The notes under the pieces were generated by a model that had not been told where the DNA came from, did no database searches, and was given only the letters and a program-made list of their open reading frames with translations. Positions 1 through 5,885 of a DNA stretch of 5,885 nucleotides are shown here, in pieces. Made by a program: the position numbers and the translations under genes. The DNA is from Acetobacteraceae bacterium (lineage in GTDB: Bacteria; Pseudomonadota; Alphaproteobacteria; Acetobacterales; Acetobacteraceae), in assembly GCA_027311485.1 (NCBI GenBank), contig DAICYU010000286.1, positions 1 to 5,885 of the forward strand. Reading direction: 5' to 3'. How positions within the stretch are numbered: position 1 is the first letter of the stretch; the number at the start of each line of letters is the position of its first letter.

Positions 1-2234
1 GCTATGTCTTTCGCACCGACCTGCGGCTGCGTCCCGATCCGGCGGCGATGCCGCCCGCGGTTTCGCTGCTAAGCGCGCTGACCTACTACGAGAGCATGGG
101 ACAGAACTGGGAGCGCACGGCGATGCTGAAGGCGCGCCCGGTGGCTGGCGACCTGTCGCTGGGGCGGCATTTTCTGGAATCGATCCGTCCGTTCGTCTGG
201 CGCCGTGGTCTGGACTTCGCGGCGGTGGCGGAAATCCACGCGATGAAGCGCCGGATCAATGCCGCGAAGAAGGTCGCCATGGACCCCAACGGCCACCTCG
301 GCGGATTCAACGTCAAGCTCGGTGAAGGCGGCATCCGGGAAATCGAGTTCATCGCCCAGACGCTGCAGGTGGTCTGGGGTGGCCGCGATCCGTCCCTGCG
401 GCTGCAGGCGACGATGCCGGCGCTGCGCCGGCTGACCGAGAAAGGCCACCTGCCGGCAGCCACGGGTGCCCGCCTGATCGAGTCCTACCGGTTTCTGCGC
501 CAGGTCGAGCACCGGCTGCAGATGGTCAACGACCGGCAGACGCATTCGCTTCCCGAACAGGAAAGTGACCAGGCACAGATCGCCTGCTTCATGGGCTATC
601 CGGACCTGGCGGCCTTCCTGCACACCCTGCGGTGGCATCTGCGCCAGGTGCGTGCCAGCTATCAGGCCGTGTTTGAAACCGTGCCGGACGGCGCCGGCGC
701 CGAAGTGGAGCTTGATTTCAGCGGCGAGGATTCCGAGGCGTCGGTGACCGAGGCGGCGTTGCGGGATAGAGGCTTCGGCGAACCGGCGCGGATTGTCGCG
801 ACCATCCGGCAATGGTTTGCGGGCAGCGTGCGTGCCGTGCGGTCCAGCCGGGCGCGGGAACTGATGGCGACCGTGCTGCCCGCCGTGCTGGCGGAACTGG
901 CGAAACAGCCGAATCCGGATGAGGCGTTCGGCCGGTTCGACCGCTTTATCAGTGCTCTGCCCACCGGTGTGCAACCGATGTCGCTGTTCCAGCATAACCC
1001 GGTGCTGCTGGAGCGGCTGGCAGCGGTGCTGGGCGCGGCGCCGCTTCTGTCGGACCATCTGACCCGCAATCCCAGCGCAATCGAGGGGCTGCTTTCGGCC
1101 GAAGACACGACCGATCCTCGCGGGGTGATCCGTGCCCGCATGGCGGACGCGGTCCGGCTGGAGGAAGTGATCCAGATTGTCCGTCGCGCGGTGAAGGAGC
1201 AGGATTTCTATCTGTCGGTCGCCGATCTCGAAGGCCGGCTGAGCATCGACGAGTCCGGGCTGCGACGGGCGGCGTTGGCCGAGGCGGCGCTGGCGGCGCT
1301 GATTCCGCGCGTCCTGGCGGATTTTGAGACCCGCTTTGGCCGGATCGTCGGCGGCGCGCTGGCCGTGGTGGCGATGGGCAAGGCCGGTGGGCGGGAGATG
1401 ATGGCCGGGTCGGACCTGGATCTGATGTTCATCTACGACCATCCGGAAACCAGCGTCACGAGTGTCGGCGCGCGTGAGTTGCCCACCAGCCAGTGGTTTG
1501 TCCGCGCCGTGCAGGCCTGTATTGCGGCGGTGACGGCGCCCGGCGTGGAAGGGCCGATGTATCTGCTGGACATGCGGCTGCGCCCGTCGGGCAACAAGGG
1601 GCCGCTGGCGGTGTCGCTGGAGAGCTTCCGTCGCTACCATGACCGGGATGCCTGGACCTGGGAGCGGATGGCGCTGACCCGGGCGCGGGTCATAACCGGG
1701 TCTGCGGCGATCCGGCGGGCGGTCAACCGGGCCATCGAAGCCGCGGTGCGCCACCCGGCCGAGGCCGATCAGATTCGCGCTGATGCCCGGGATATGCGTC
1801 AGCGCATGCTGCGGGACCTGCCGGCACACGGACCCTGGGACGTGAAGTCGCGCGCCGGCGGGCTGGTGGAGATCGAATTCATCGCGCAGACACTGCAATT
1901 GGTCCACGCACACGAACCGTGGTTCCGGCGCGCCTCCACCACGCGCTTCGCGCTGTCCCACCTGTCGCGGCATGGCGCGATCGCAGGCGCGGATGCGGGC
2001 ACGCTGATCCGGGCGGAGCGGGTCTGGCGTGCGATCCAGGGCATTTTGCGGCTGACGGTCGGCCGGGTCGAGGCTGACGTACTACCGGATGCGACGGCGA
2101 TGCACCTTCTGCGCTCCGCCGACGCGGCCGGACTGGCGGCCCGGGATATCGCCGACCTGCTGCACCAGTCCGACGATATGGCGCGGCAGGTGCGAGACCT
2201 GTTCAAACGCTATATCGGCCGGCTGGGGGCGTAG
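1..2234 (+). CDS. glnE: Bifunctional glutamine synthetase adenylyltransferase / adenylyl-removing enzyme, 5'-truncated by window edge
   Basis: GlnE attaches AMP to glutamine synthetase and removes it, so nitrogen assimilation follows the PII/glutamine signal in the cytoplasm. The reading frame is open from the left edge (first whole codon at 3) to TAG at 2232-2234, giving 743 codons. The family is usually about 950-1000 residues, so some 200-250 N-terminal residues lie outside. Numbering from the first codon, the fragment opens in the adenylyl-removing nucleotidyltransferase domain (FRTDLRLRPDP, residues 3-13), followed by its C-terminal helical part (NVKLGEGGIREIEF from 103). The second, adenylylating domain carries AMGKAGGREMMAGSDLDL with the metal-binding pair D471 and D473, then LLDMRLRPSGNKG with D523, and DVKSRAGGLVEIEF from 613. 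The two halves are visibly duplicated. An ATG at 48 is internal, because conserved sequence precedes it. The gene converges with rsfS. No frameshift or missing catalytic residue is seen in the visible part. Confidence 0.97.
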   Translation, partial: YVFRTDLRLRPDPAAMPPAVSLLSALTYYESMGQNWERTAMLKARPVAGDLSLGRHFLESIRPFVWRRGLDFAAVAEIHAMKRRINAAKKVAMDPNGHLGGFNVKLGEGGIREIEFIAQTLQVVWGGRDPSLRLQATMPALRRLTEKGHLPAATGARLIESYRFLRQVEHRLQMVNDRQTHSLPEQESDQAQIACFMGYPDLAAFLHTLRWHLRQVRASYQAVFETVPDGAGAEVELDFSGEDSEASVTEAALRDRGFGEPARIVATIRQWFAGSVRAVRSSRARELMATVLPAVLAELAKQPNPDEAFGRFDRFISALPTGVQPMSLFQHNPVLLERLAAVLGAAPLLSDHLTRNPSAIEGLLSAEDTTDPRGVIRARMADAVRLEEVIQIVRRAVKEQDFYLSVADLEGRLSIDESGLRRAALAEAALAALIPRVLADFETRFGRIVGGALAVVAMGKAGGREMMAGSDLDLMFIYDHPETSVTSVGARELPTSQWFVRAVQACIAAVTAPGVEGPMYLLDMRLRPSGNKGPLAVSLESFRRYHDRDAWTWERMALTRARVITGSAAIRRAVNRAIEAAVRHPAEADQIRADARDMRQRMLRDLPAHGPWDVKSRAGGLVEIEFIAQTLQLVHAHEPWFRRASTTRFALSHLSRHGAIAGADAGTLIRAERVWRAIQGILRLTVGRVEADVLPDATAMHLLRSADAAGLAARDIADLLHQSDDMARQVRDLFKRYIGRLGA

Positions 2235-2252
2235 CAGGAAGCTGATTCTGCT
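2233..2252 (+). terminator. Weak hairpin at the glnE/rsfS convergent junction, possible terminator
   Basis: On the + strand, AGCAGGA and TTCTGCT can pair into a 7-bp stem (one G-T wobble) with a 6-nt loop. It starts inside the glnE stop codon and fills most of the 22-bp gap to the rsfS stop. It is followed only by GTTCTC rather than a clear T run. On the - strand one pair becomes an A-C mismatch, so it would be weaker there. It could end glnE transcription, but a stem this short may occur by chance. Confidence 0.25.
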
Positions 2253-2256
2253 GTTC

Positions 2257-2571
2257 TCAGGCCGGTTCGTCCAGGTCCTGCCCCCACATCTTTTCCAGTG
2301 CGTACAAGGTTCGCGCGTCCGGCTTGAACAGGTGCACGACAATGTCGCCGGCATCGATCAGCACCCAATCGGAGCCGCCGGCGCCTTCCACCTGCACCCG
2401 GCCAAGACCGGCTTCCTTCAGCTTTTCGCCAAGGTGCTGGGCCATGGCGCTGATCTGCCGGTCGGCCAAGCCGGTGGCGATCACCATGCGGTCGCAGAAC
2501 ATCGCTTTCCCGGCCAGGTCCAGGGTGACGATATTCTCGGCCTTGTCGTCGTCCAAGCTGGCCAGGATCAC
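2257..2571 (-). CDS. rsfS: Ribosome silencing factor RsfS (RsfS/YbeB/Iojap family); start uncertain, probably further upstream
   Basis: RsfS binds ribosomal protein uL14 on the 50S subunit and blocks joining with 30S, lowering translation in stationary phase or starvation. From the GTG at 2571-2569 to TGA at 2259-2257 the protein is 104 residues. Family hallmarks run through it: LASLDDDKAENIVTLDL near the N-terminus, CDRMVIATGLADRQI in the middle, then SDWVLIDAGDIVVHLF and YALEKMW near the end. The gene follows nadD on the same strand, a common alphaproteobacterial arrangement, and converges with glnE. The GTG is the only ATG/GTG/TTG codon in this open frame. It has no purine-rich Shine-Dalgarno at a useful distance and lies inside the first conserved helix, because the preceding codons (SELDRLQA) also look like family sequence. 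The true start is therefore probably upstream (see the separate entry for 2572-2760). Identity is certain; the start is not. Confidence 0.94.
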   Translation of the reverse strand: MILASLDDDKAENIVTLDLAGKAMFCDRMVIATGLADRQISAMAQHLGEKLKEAGLGRVQVEGAGGSDWVLIDAGDIVVHLFKPDARTLYALEKMWGQDLDEPA

Positions 2572-2760
2572 AGCCTGCAGGCGATCCAGTTCCGACGGTT
2601 CCGCCTTCGGCCTGCGCGCGCGGACCGGCTTGGGGCCGGCGGCAATCGTCTTTTTGCGGGGTGAGCCGGGGATGGTGGCGGCCTGCGGTGCGGCAGCTTT
2701 CTTTCGTGATGCCGGCGTATGCCGAGCGGGAGAGGACGACAGAGTGGGTGTCTTGGCTAT
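2572..2760 (-). other. In-frame N-terminal extension of rsfS, Lys/Arg/Ala/Pro-rich, reaching an ATA codon overlapping the nadD stop
   Basis: The rsfS frame stays open upstream of its GTG for 67 codons, to a stop at 2775-2773. The 63 codons from 2760 encode a low-complexity, basic, Ala/Pro-rich stretch (beginning IAKTPTLSSS, with SRKKAAAPQ, SPRKKT and RARRPK further on). It ends in SELDRLQA, which reads as the beginning of the first RsfS helix. No ATG, GTG or TTG occurs in it; non-standard candidates are ATA (2760), CTG (2742, 2589, 2580), ATC (2673) and ATT (2646). The ATA forms a 4-base ATAG overlap with the nadD stop and follows GAAGGAA (2774-2768) by 7 nt, a good Shine-Dalgarno spacing. 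Starting there would give 167 residues. Basic N-terminal tails on alphaproteobacterial RsfS are familiar to me, but this start is an inference. Confidence 0.5.
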
Positions 2761-3329
2761 AACACGGTTCCTTCAGCAGCCTGTCGTATCGCGGTGGCGG
2801 AAAGTGGATTCTGCCGCTCCGGCAGGAAGACCCATCCCGGTGCGGCGCCCGGCAGCAGCGGCGCTTCCCGCGCCGGCCGGCGGTTGGCGCGTAGCCGATG
2901 CGCCGCCTGTCCGGCAAGAGCACGATGCGTGTAATTCGGTCGTGGCAATACGGCGAAAGGCAGGCTTCGGACAATATCTCGCCAGCGACGCCAGCGCGGC
3001 AGCTGTTCCAGCAGGTCGGCGCCCATGATCCAGACGAACCGGGCGTTGGGGAAGCGTCGCAAAAGCTGACGCATCGTGTCAACGGTGTAGCGCGTATTGA
3101 ACGTAGCCTCGATCCCGCTGGCCAGGATACGGCGGCCATCGGCGATCCGGGCGGCACTGGCCAGTCTTTCCGCGAACGGTGCCATGCCGTTGCGCGGTTT
3201 CAGCGGATTGCCGGGTGAGACCAGGAGCCAGACCTGATCCAGTTTCAGGCGGCGTCGGGCCAGCGCCGCGACGTGGCGGTGGCCGTCATGCGCCGGATTG
3301 AACGAGCCACCCAGCAGGCCAATGCGCAT
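2757..3329 (-). CDS. nadD: Nicotinate-nucleotide adenylyltransferase
   Basis: NadD transfers AMP from ATP to nicotinate mononucleotide, giving deamido-NAD, the penultimate step of NAD synthesis in the cytoplasm. The ATG at 3329 gives 190 residues with the nucleotidyltransferase signature GGSFNPAHDGH (residues 7-17; H14 and H17 are the HxGH histidines that bind ATP phosphates). It also has VWIMGADLLEQLPRWRRW (99-116), typical of the pyridine-nucleotide branch, and SATAIR (177-182), the C-terminal ATP-binding motif. The protein ends eight residues after that motif, shorter than E. coli NadD (about 213) but in line with many alphaproteobacterial forms. The frame stays open upstream into the proA region, but the family N-terminus begins exactly at this Met. 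No strong Shine-Dalgarno is visible, only GGGGAC about a dozen bases upstream. The gene lies 59 bp after proA, and its TAG stop overlaps the possible ATA start of rsfS, suggesting co-transcription and possibly coupled translation. Confidence 0.96.
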   Translation of the reverse strand: MRIGLLGGSFNPAHDGHRHVAALARRRLKLDQVWLLVSPGNPLKPRNGMAPFAERLASAARIADGRRILASGIEATFNTRYTVDTMRQLLRRFPNARFVWIMGADLLEQLPRWRRWRDIVRSLPFAVLPRPNYTHRALAGQAAHRLRANRRPAREAPLLPGAAPGWVFLPERQNPLSATAIRQAAEGTVL

Positions 3330-3347
3330 CCGGCGGCGGTCCCCGAA

Positions 3348-3383
3348 GCGTGGCAGCGTGTCAGGTCGGGGTAGCGTATCAGG
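3348..3383. repeat. Imperfect 18-bp tandem repeat between proA and nadD
   Basis: Two adjacent 18-bp units (3348-3365 and 3366-3383) match at 14 of 18 positions and share the cores GCGTGTCAGG and GCGTATCAGG. They fill most of the 59-bp spacer between the proA stop and the nadD start. Function is unknown. It may be simple slippage-derived spacer, or it may affect read-through from proA into nadD. Confidence 0.5.
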
Positions 3384-3388
3384 CGGGG

Positions 3389-4648
3389 TCAGAGGCGCAC
3401 CTGGCCGTTGCCGAACACCAGATAACGATACGTCGTCAACTGCTCCAGCCCGACCGGGCCGCGGGCGTGGATACGCCCTGTCGCAATGCCGATTTCGGCG
3501 CCGAAGCCGAATTCTCCGCCATCGCAGAACTGGGTGGAGGCGTTCCACAGCGCCACCGCGCTGTCCACGCCGCGCAGGAACCGGTCGGCGATGTCCGAGT
3601 CTGCGGTGATGATGGCGTCGGTATGTTCGCTGCCATGGTCGGCGATATGGGCAAGCGCCGAGTCAACCCCATCCACGACGGCGACGGACAGGATGGCGTC
3701 GAGCCATTCCGTGTCGAAGTCGGCAGGGTTTGCCTCCGGCAGCCAGGGGACGATGGCGCGGGATGCAGCGTCGGCGCGGAAGGTGCAGCCCAGGGCACGA
3801 AGGTCCTCGACCAGCGATGGCAGCAGCGAACCGGCGATCGCGCGGTCGATCAACAGGGTTTCGGTGGCGCCGCAGATGCCGGTGCGGCGCATCTTGGCAT
3901 TTGCCAGAACCGCCCGCGCCATGACGGGATCGGCCGCGGCGTGGATGTAGGTATGGTTCAGACCCTCTGCATGGGCGAGCACGGGAACCCGGGCTTCACG
4001 CTGCACACGCTCCACCAGCGATTTGCCGCCGCGCGGGATGATAAGGTCCAGCAGGCCGGCACCGGCCAGCATCGCCGCCACGTAGGCGCGGTCCGTGTTG
4101 GGCGCGACCTGAATGCAGGCTTCGGGCAGGCCGGCGGCGGCCAGGCCGCTTTGCAGCGCACGATTGATCGCCTGTGCGCTGTTGGCACTGTCGGACCCGC
4201 CGCGCAGGATGACGGCGTTGCCCGACTTCAGGCACAGGGCGGCGGCATCGGCGCCGACATTGGGCCGGCTTTCGTAGATCATGCCGATCACGCCGATTGG
4301 TGTGGCAACGCGGCGGATGCGCAGGCCATTCGGGCGCGTCCATTCCGCCAGGACGCGGTCCAGCGGATCGGGCAGGGCGGCGACATCGTCCAGGCCCCGC
4401 GCCATCGCTTCAATGCGCGCTTCGCTCAGGGTCAGGCGATCGAGGAAGGCCGACGTACCGCTATAGGCGGTCACATCGGCGTGGTTGGCATCCAGGATCT
4501 CCCGCATGCCATGCCGCAATGCATCGGCCATCGCGTGCAGGGCGTTGTCGCGCTGGGAACGCAGGCTTCGCGCCAGCGTGCGGGACGCGGCGCGGGCCGC
4601 GTGTGCGGCATCGGCAAGGTGGGCGGCGGGGTCGAACAACGTGTCCAT
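3389..4648 (-). CDS. proA: Gamma-glutamyl phosphate reductase (glutamate-5-semialdehyde dehydrogenase)
   Basis: ProA reduces gamma-glutamyl phosphate with NADPH to glutamate-5-semialdehyde, which cyclises on the way to proline. The 419-residue protein from ATG 4648 to TGA 3391-3389 has the usual full length. It shows the aldehyde-dehydrogenase fold motifs of the family: RRVATPIGVIGMIYESRPNV (112-131), SGNAVILRGGSDS with the cofactor-binding turn (142-154), and MRRTGICGATETLL with the catalytic Cys259. The C-terminal stretch GPVGLEQLTTYRYLVFGNGQ is diagnostic of ProA. The start is the first in-frame ATG and matches the usual N-terminal helix; its upstream region lacks a recognisable Shine-Dalgarno. 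It appears to be the first gene of a proA-nadD-rsfS unit. proB (glutamate 5-kinase), which often precedes it, is not in the window; a divergent P450 gene lies there instead. Confidence 0.97.
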   Translation of the reverse strand: MDTLFDPAAHLADAAHAARAASRTLARSLRSQRDNALHAMADALRHGMREILDANHADVTAYSGTSAFLDRLTLSEARIEAMARGLDDVAALPDPLDRVLAEWTRPNGLRIRRVATPIGVIGMIYESRPNVGADAAALCLKSGNAVILRGGSDSANSAQAINRALQSGLAAAGLPEACIQVAPNTDRAYVAAMLAGAGLLDLIIPRGGKSLVERVQREARVPVLAHAEGLNHTYIHAAADPVMARAVLANAKMRRTGICGATETLLIDRAIAGSLLPSLVEDLRALGCTFRADAASRAIVPWLPEANPADFDTEWLDAILSVAVVDGVDSALAHIADHGSEHTDAIITADSDIADRFLRGVDSAVALWNASTQFCDGGEFGFGAEIGIATGRIHARGPVGLEQLTTYRYLVFGNGQVRL

Positions 4649-4669
4649 GCCGAGAATGTGCCCAAGAAA

Positions 4670-4683
4670 TGGCCCAATGGCCA
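4670..4683. repeat. Short inverted repeat in the proA leader
   Basis: TGGCC and GGCCA flank CAAT, forming a perfect 5-bp dyad with a 4-nt spacer, 21 bases before the proA start codon. As RNA it would be a small hairpin just upstream of the initiation region. It is too short to call regulatory with any weight. Confidence 0.25.
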
Positions 4684-4688
4684 GTACC

Positions 4689-4711
4689 GGTTAACCAAGT
4701 TGCCGTTGACC
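4689..4711. promoter_or_regulatory. Candidate operator dyad in the proA/P450 divergent region
   Basis: GGTTAAC (4689-4695) and GTTGACC (4705-4711) form an inverted repeat matching at 6 of 7 positions, with a 9-bp spacer (centres 16 bp apart). The left arm also lies in the perfect palindrome GGTTAACC. It sits about 50 bp before the P450 start and 40 bp before the proA start, where a dimeric regulator could affect either gene. I could not identify convincing -35/-10 pairs on either strand in the 110-bp region. No regulator gene is present in the window, so the call rests on symmetry and position only. Confidence 0.3.
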
Positions 4712-4746
4712 CGGCCATGCGTCTCGTGCTGCCGTGTCTGAAAAAT

Positions 4747-4753
4747 GGGAGGA
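4747..4753 (+). promoter_or_regulatory. Strong Shine-Dalgarno of the P450 gene
   Basis: GGGAGGA ends five bases before the ATG at 4759, an excellent match to the anti-Shine-Dalgarno with good spacing. It fixes the start codon and is the clearest ribosome binding site in the window. Confidence 0.85.
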
Positions 4754-4758
4754 TACCG

Positions 4759-5885
4759 ATGAACGCGCCTGTACATTACGACTCTTCCAGCCCGGCCTAT
4801 GCCCTGAAGCTGGACAAGTTCGATGTTTCCGACCCCAAATTGTATCAGGACGATACCTGGTATCCGTATTTCGAACGCCTGCGGCGGGAAGACCCGGTGC
4901 ACTTCGTGCCGGACAGTCCGTATGGGCCGTACTGGGCGGTGACCAAATACAAGGACATCATGCATTGCGAAGTGCATCATGAGGTCTTTTCAAGCGAAAT
5001 CGGTGGGATCCAGGTCGAGGATCAGCCCAAAGACCTGCAGCGCCCCAGTTTCATCCGCATGGACCCGCCACGGCACGACGAACAGCGCAAGGTCGCCAGC
5101 CCGATTGTCGCGCCCGCCAATCTGATGAACATGGAGCCGCTGATCCGCGAACGCACCCGCCTGGTGCTGGACGCGCTGCCGCGCAACGAAACCTTCGACT
5201 GGGTCGAGCACGTCTCGGTCAAGCTGACGACGATGATGCTGGCGACGTTGTTCGACTTCCCGTTTGAGGAGCGGTCGAAGCTGACCTATTGGTCCGACGT
5301 GGCAATCGCCAACGTCCGCGACCCCGAGGCGCCTGTCCACTCCGAGGAGGAACGCTTCGCCGAACTGAAGGAGATGGCGGAGTACATGGGCCGCCTGTTC
5401 AACGAACGCCGGCAGCAGCCGCCGAAATTCGACCTGCTGTCGATGCTGGCGCACGGCGAAGCGACCCGCGACATGCCGCTGCGGGAGTTCATGGGGAATC
5501 TCGCGCTGCTGATCGTTGGCGGCAACGACACCACGCGGAATTCGATGACCGGCGGGCTGCTGGCGCTGAACCAGTTTCCGGACCAGTATCGCAAGCTGCA
5601 CGCGAATCCGACGCTGGTGGAAAGCCTCGTGCCGGAGATCATCCGCTATGTCACCCCGGTCATTCACATGCGGCGGACCACCATCACCGAGACGGAGCTC
5701 GGCGGTAAGACCATACCCGCCGGCGCCAAGGTCACCATGTGGTATGTGTCCGGCAACCGGGATCCTGACGCTGTCGAGAACCCGGATGCGTTCATCGTCG
5801 ACCGCGCCCGCCCGCGGCAGCATCTGTCATTTGGCTTCGGTATCCATCGTTGCGTTGGAAACCGTCTGGCCGAGCTGCAGCTGAA
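4759..5885 (+). CDS. cyp153: Cytochrome P450, CYP153 family (terminal alkane/fatty-acid hydroxylase type), 3'-truncated by window edge
   Basis: CYP153 enzymes are soluble class I P450s that hydroxylate the terminal carbon of medium-chain alkanes, and in some members fatty acids or terpenes. They take electrons from a ferredoxin and its NADH-dependent reductase. The frame is open from ATG 4759 to the right edge (375 codons; about 420 expected). P450 landmarks are all present: the I-helix oxygen-activation motif GGNDTT (254-259), ExxR as E293-R296, NPDAFIVDRARP (341-352), and the heme-binding loop SFGFGIHRCVGNRLAE with axial Cys365. Family-level features recalled from CYP153A proteins are DDTWYPYFERLRREDPVHF (31-49), MDPPRHDEQRKVASPIVAP (101-119), LATLFDFPFEER (161-172), NDTTRNSMTGG (256-266) and MWYVSGNRDP (327-336). 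There is no signal peptide or membrane anchor. The F-G region (about 180-195) and the segment after ExxR differ from the CYP153A sequences I remember, so the substrate is open. It is divergent from proA, with its own strong ribosome binding site. Electron-transfer partners may lie to the right. Confidence 0.93.
   Translation, partial: MNAPVHYDSSSPAYALKLDKFDVSDPKLYQDDTWYPYFERLRREDPVHFVPDSPYGPYWAVTKYKDIMHCEVHHEVFSSEIGGIQVEDQPKDLQRPSFIRMDPPRHDEQRKVASPIVAPANLMNMEPLIRERTRLVLDALPRNETFDWVEHVSVKLTTMMLATLFDFPFEERSKLTYWSDVAIANVRDPEAPVHSEEERFAELKEMAEYMGRLFNERRQQPPKFDLLSMLAHGEATRDMPLREFMGNLALLIVGGNDTTRNSMTGGLLALNQFPDQYRKLHANPTLVESLVPEIIRYVTPVIHMRRTTITETELGGKTIPAGAKVTMWYVSGNRDPDAVENPDAFIVDRARPRQHLSFGFGIHRCVGNRLAELQL

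Noticed and set aside
689..702. 14-bp perfect GC-only palindrome CGGCGCCGGCGCCG
   Set aside because: It lies inside glnE in a Gly/Ala-rich linker, where GGC/GCC codons readily produce such symmetry.
69..1973. 634-codon open frame on the - strand opposite glnE
   Set aside because: It is wholly antisense to a well-conserved glnE, its translation is rich in Arg/His/Gln/Pro with no recognisable domain, and long antisense open frames are expected in high-GC genomes.
2210..3157. 315-codon - strand frame spanning the rsfS and nadD region
   Set aside because: It is a shifted frame of the two real genes; rsfS and nadD motifs appear only in their own frames.
3330..3548. Upstream extension of nadD to an earlier ATG at 3548
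   Set aside because: The extension overlaps the proA 3' end, is Arg/Pro-rich and lacks family similarity; the conserved NadD N-terminus starts at the ATG at 3329.
4706..4711. TTGACC as a sigma-70 -35 box for the P450 gene
   Set aside because: No A/T-rich -10 hexamer occurs 16-18 bp downstream; the area is GC-rich, so a promoter call is not supported.
3350..4741. 463-codon open frame on the + strand opposite proA
   Set aside because: It is antisense to an intact proA carrying all family motifs; the translation is Gly/Ala/Gln/Arg-rich without domain character and arises from GC-skewed codon positions.
4990..5823. 277-codon open frame on the - strand opposite the P450 gene
   Set aside because: The + strand frame encodes an unmistakable P450 with a strong ribosome binding site; the antisense translation has no family features.

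Overview
The window is ordinary high-GC bacterial chromosome, most likely from an alphaproteobacterium. The GlnE, RsfS, NadD and ProA proteins look most like those of the Rhodospirillales/Acetobacteraceae side of the class. That placement rests on remembered family sequences, not on a search. I see no insertion sequences, phage genes, tRNA or rRNA genes, or CRISPR arrays.

Layout: (1) 1-2234, + strand: the C-terminal three quarters of glnE, the bifunctional enzyme that adenylylates and deadenylylates glutamine synthetase; its start lies off the left edge. (2) 2257-4648, - strand: a compact gene set transcribed in the order proA, nadD, rsfS. It runs toward glnE and converges with it across 22 bp. 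(3) 4649-4758: a 110-bp divergent intergenic region with a small dyad and a strong ribosome binding site for the next gene. (4) 4759-5885, + strand: a cytochrome P450 of the CYP153 type (terminal alkane/fatty-acid hydroxylase), cut by the right edge about 40-50 residues before its expected end.

How the genes relate: glnE tunes nitrogen assimilation. proA supplies the second step of proline synthesis, nadD makes the dinucleotide precursor of NAD, and rsfS silences ribosomes when nutrients are short. proA-nadD-rsfS is a familiar alphaproteobacterial housekeeping cluster, but proB, often the gene before proA, is not here. Its place is taken by the divergent P450, which points to an accessory hydrocarbon or fatty-acid oxidation capability starting at 4759 and continuing to the right.

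The points most worth a second look are the CYP153 gene and its atypical substrate-recognition segments, and the start of rsfS. The only ordinary start codon of rsfS would clip a conserved helix, and a 63-codon basic, proline-rich in-frame extension reaches back to an ATA codon that overlaps the nadD stop and has a good Shine-Dalgarno. I found no convincing undescribed multi-gene system.
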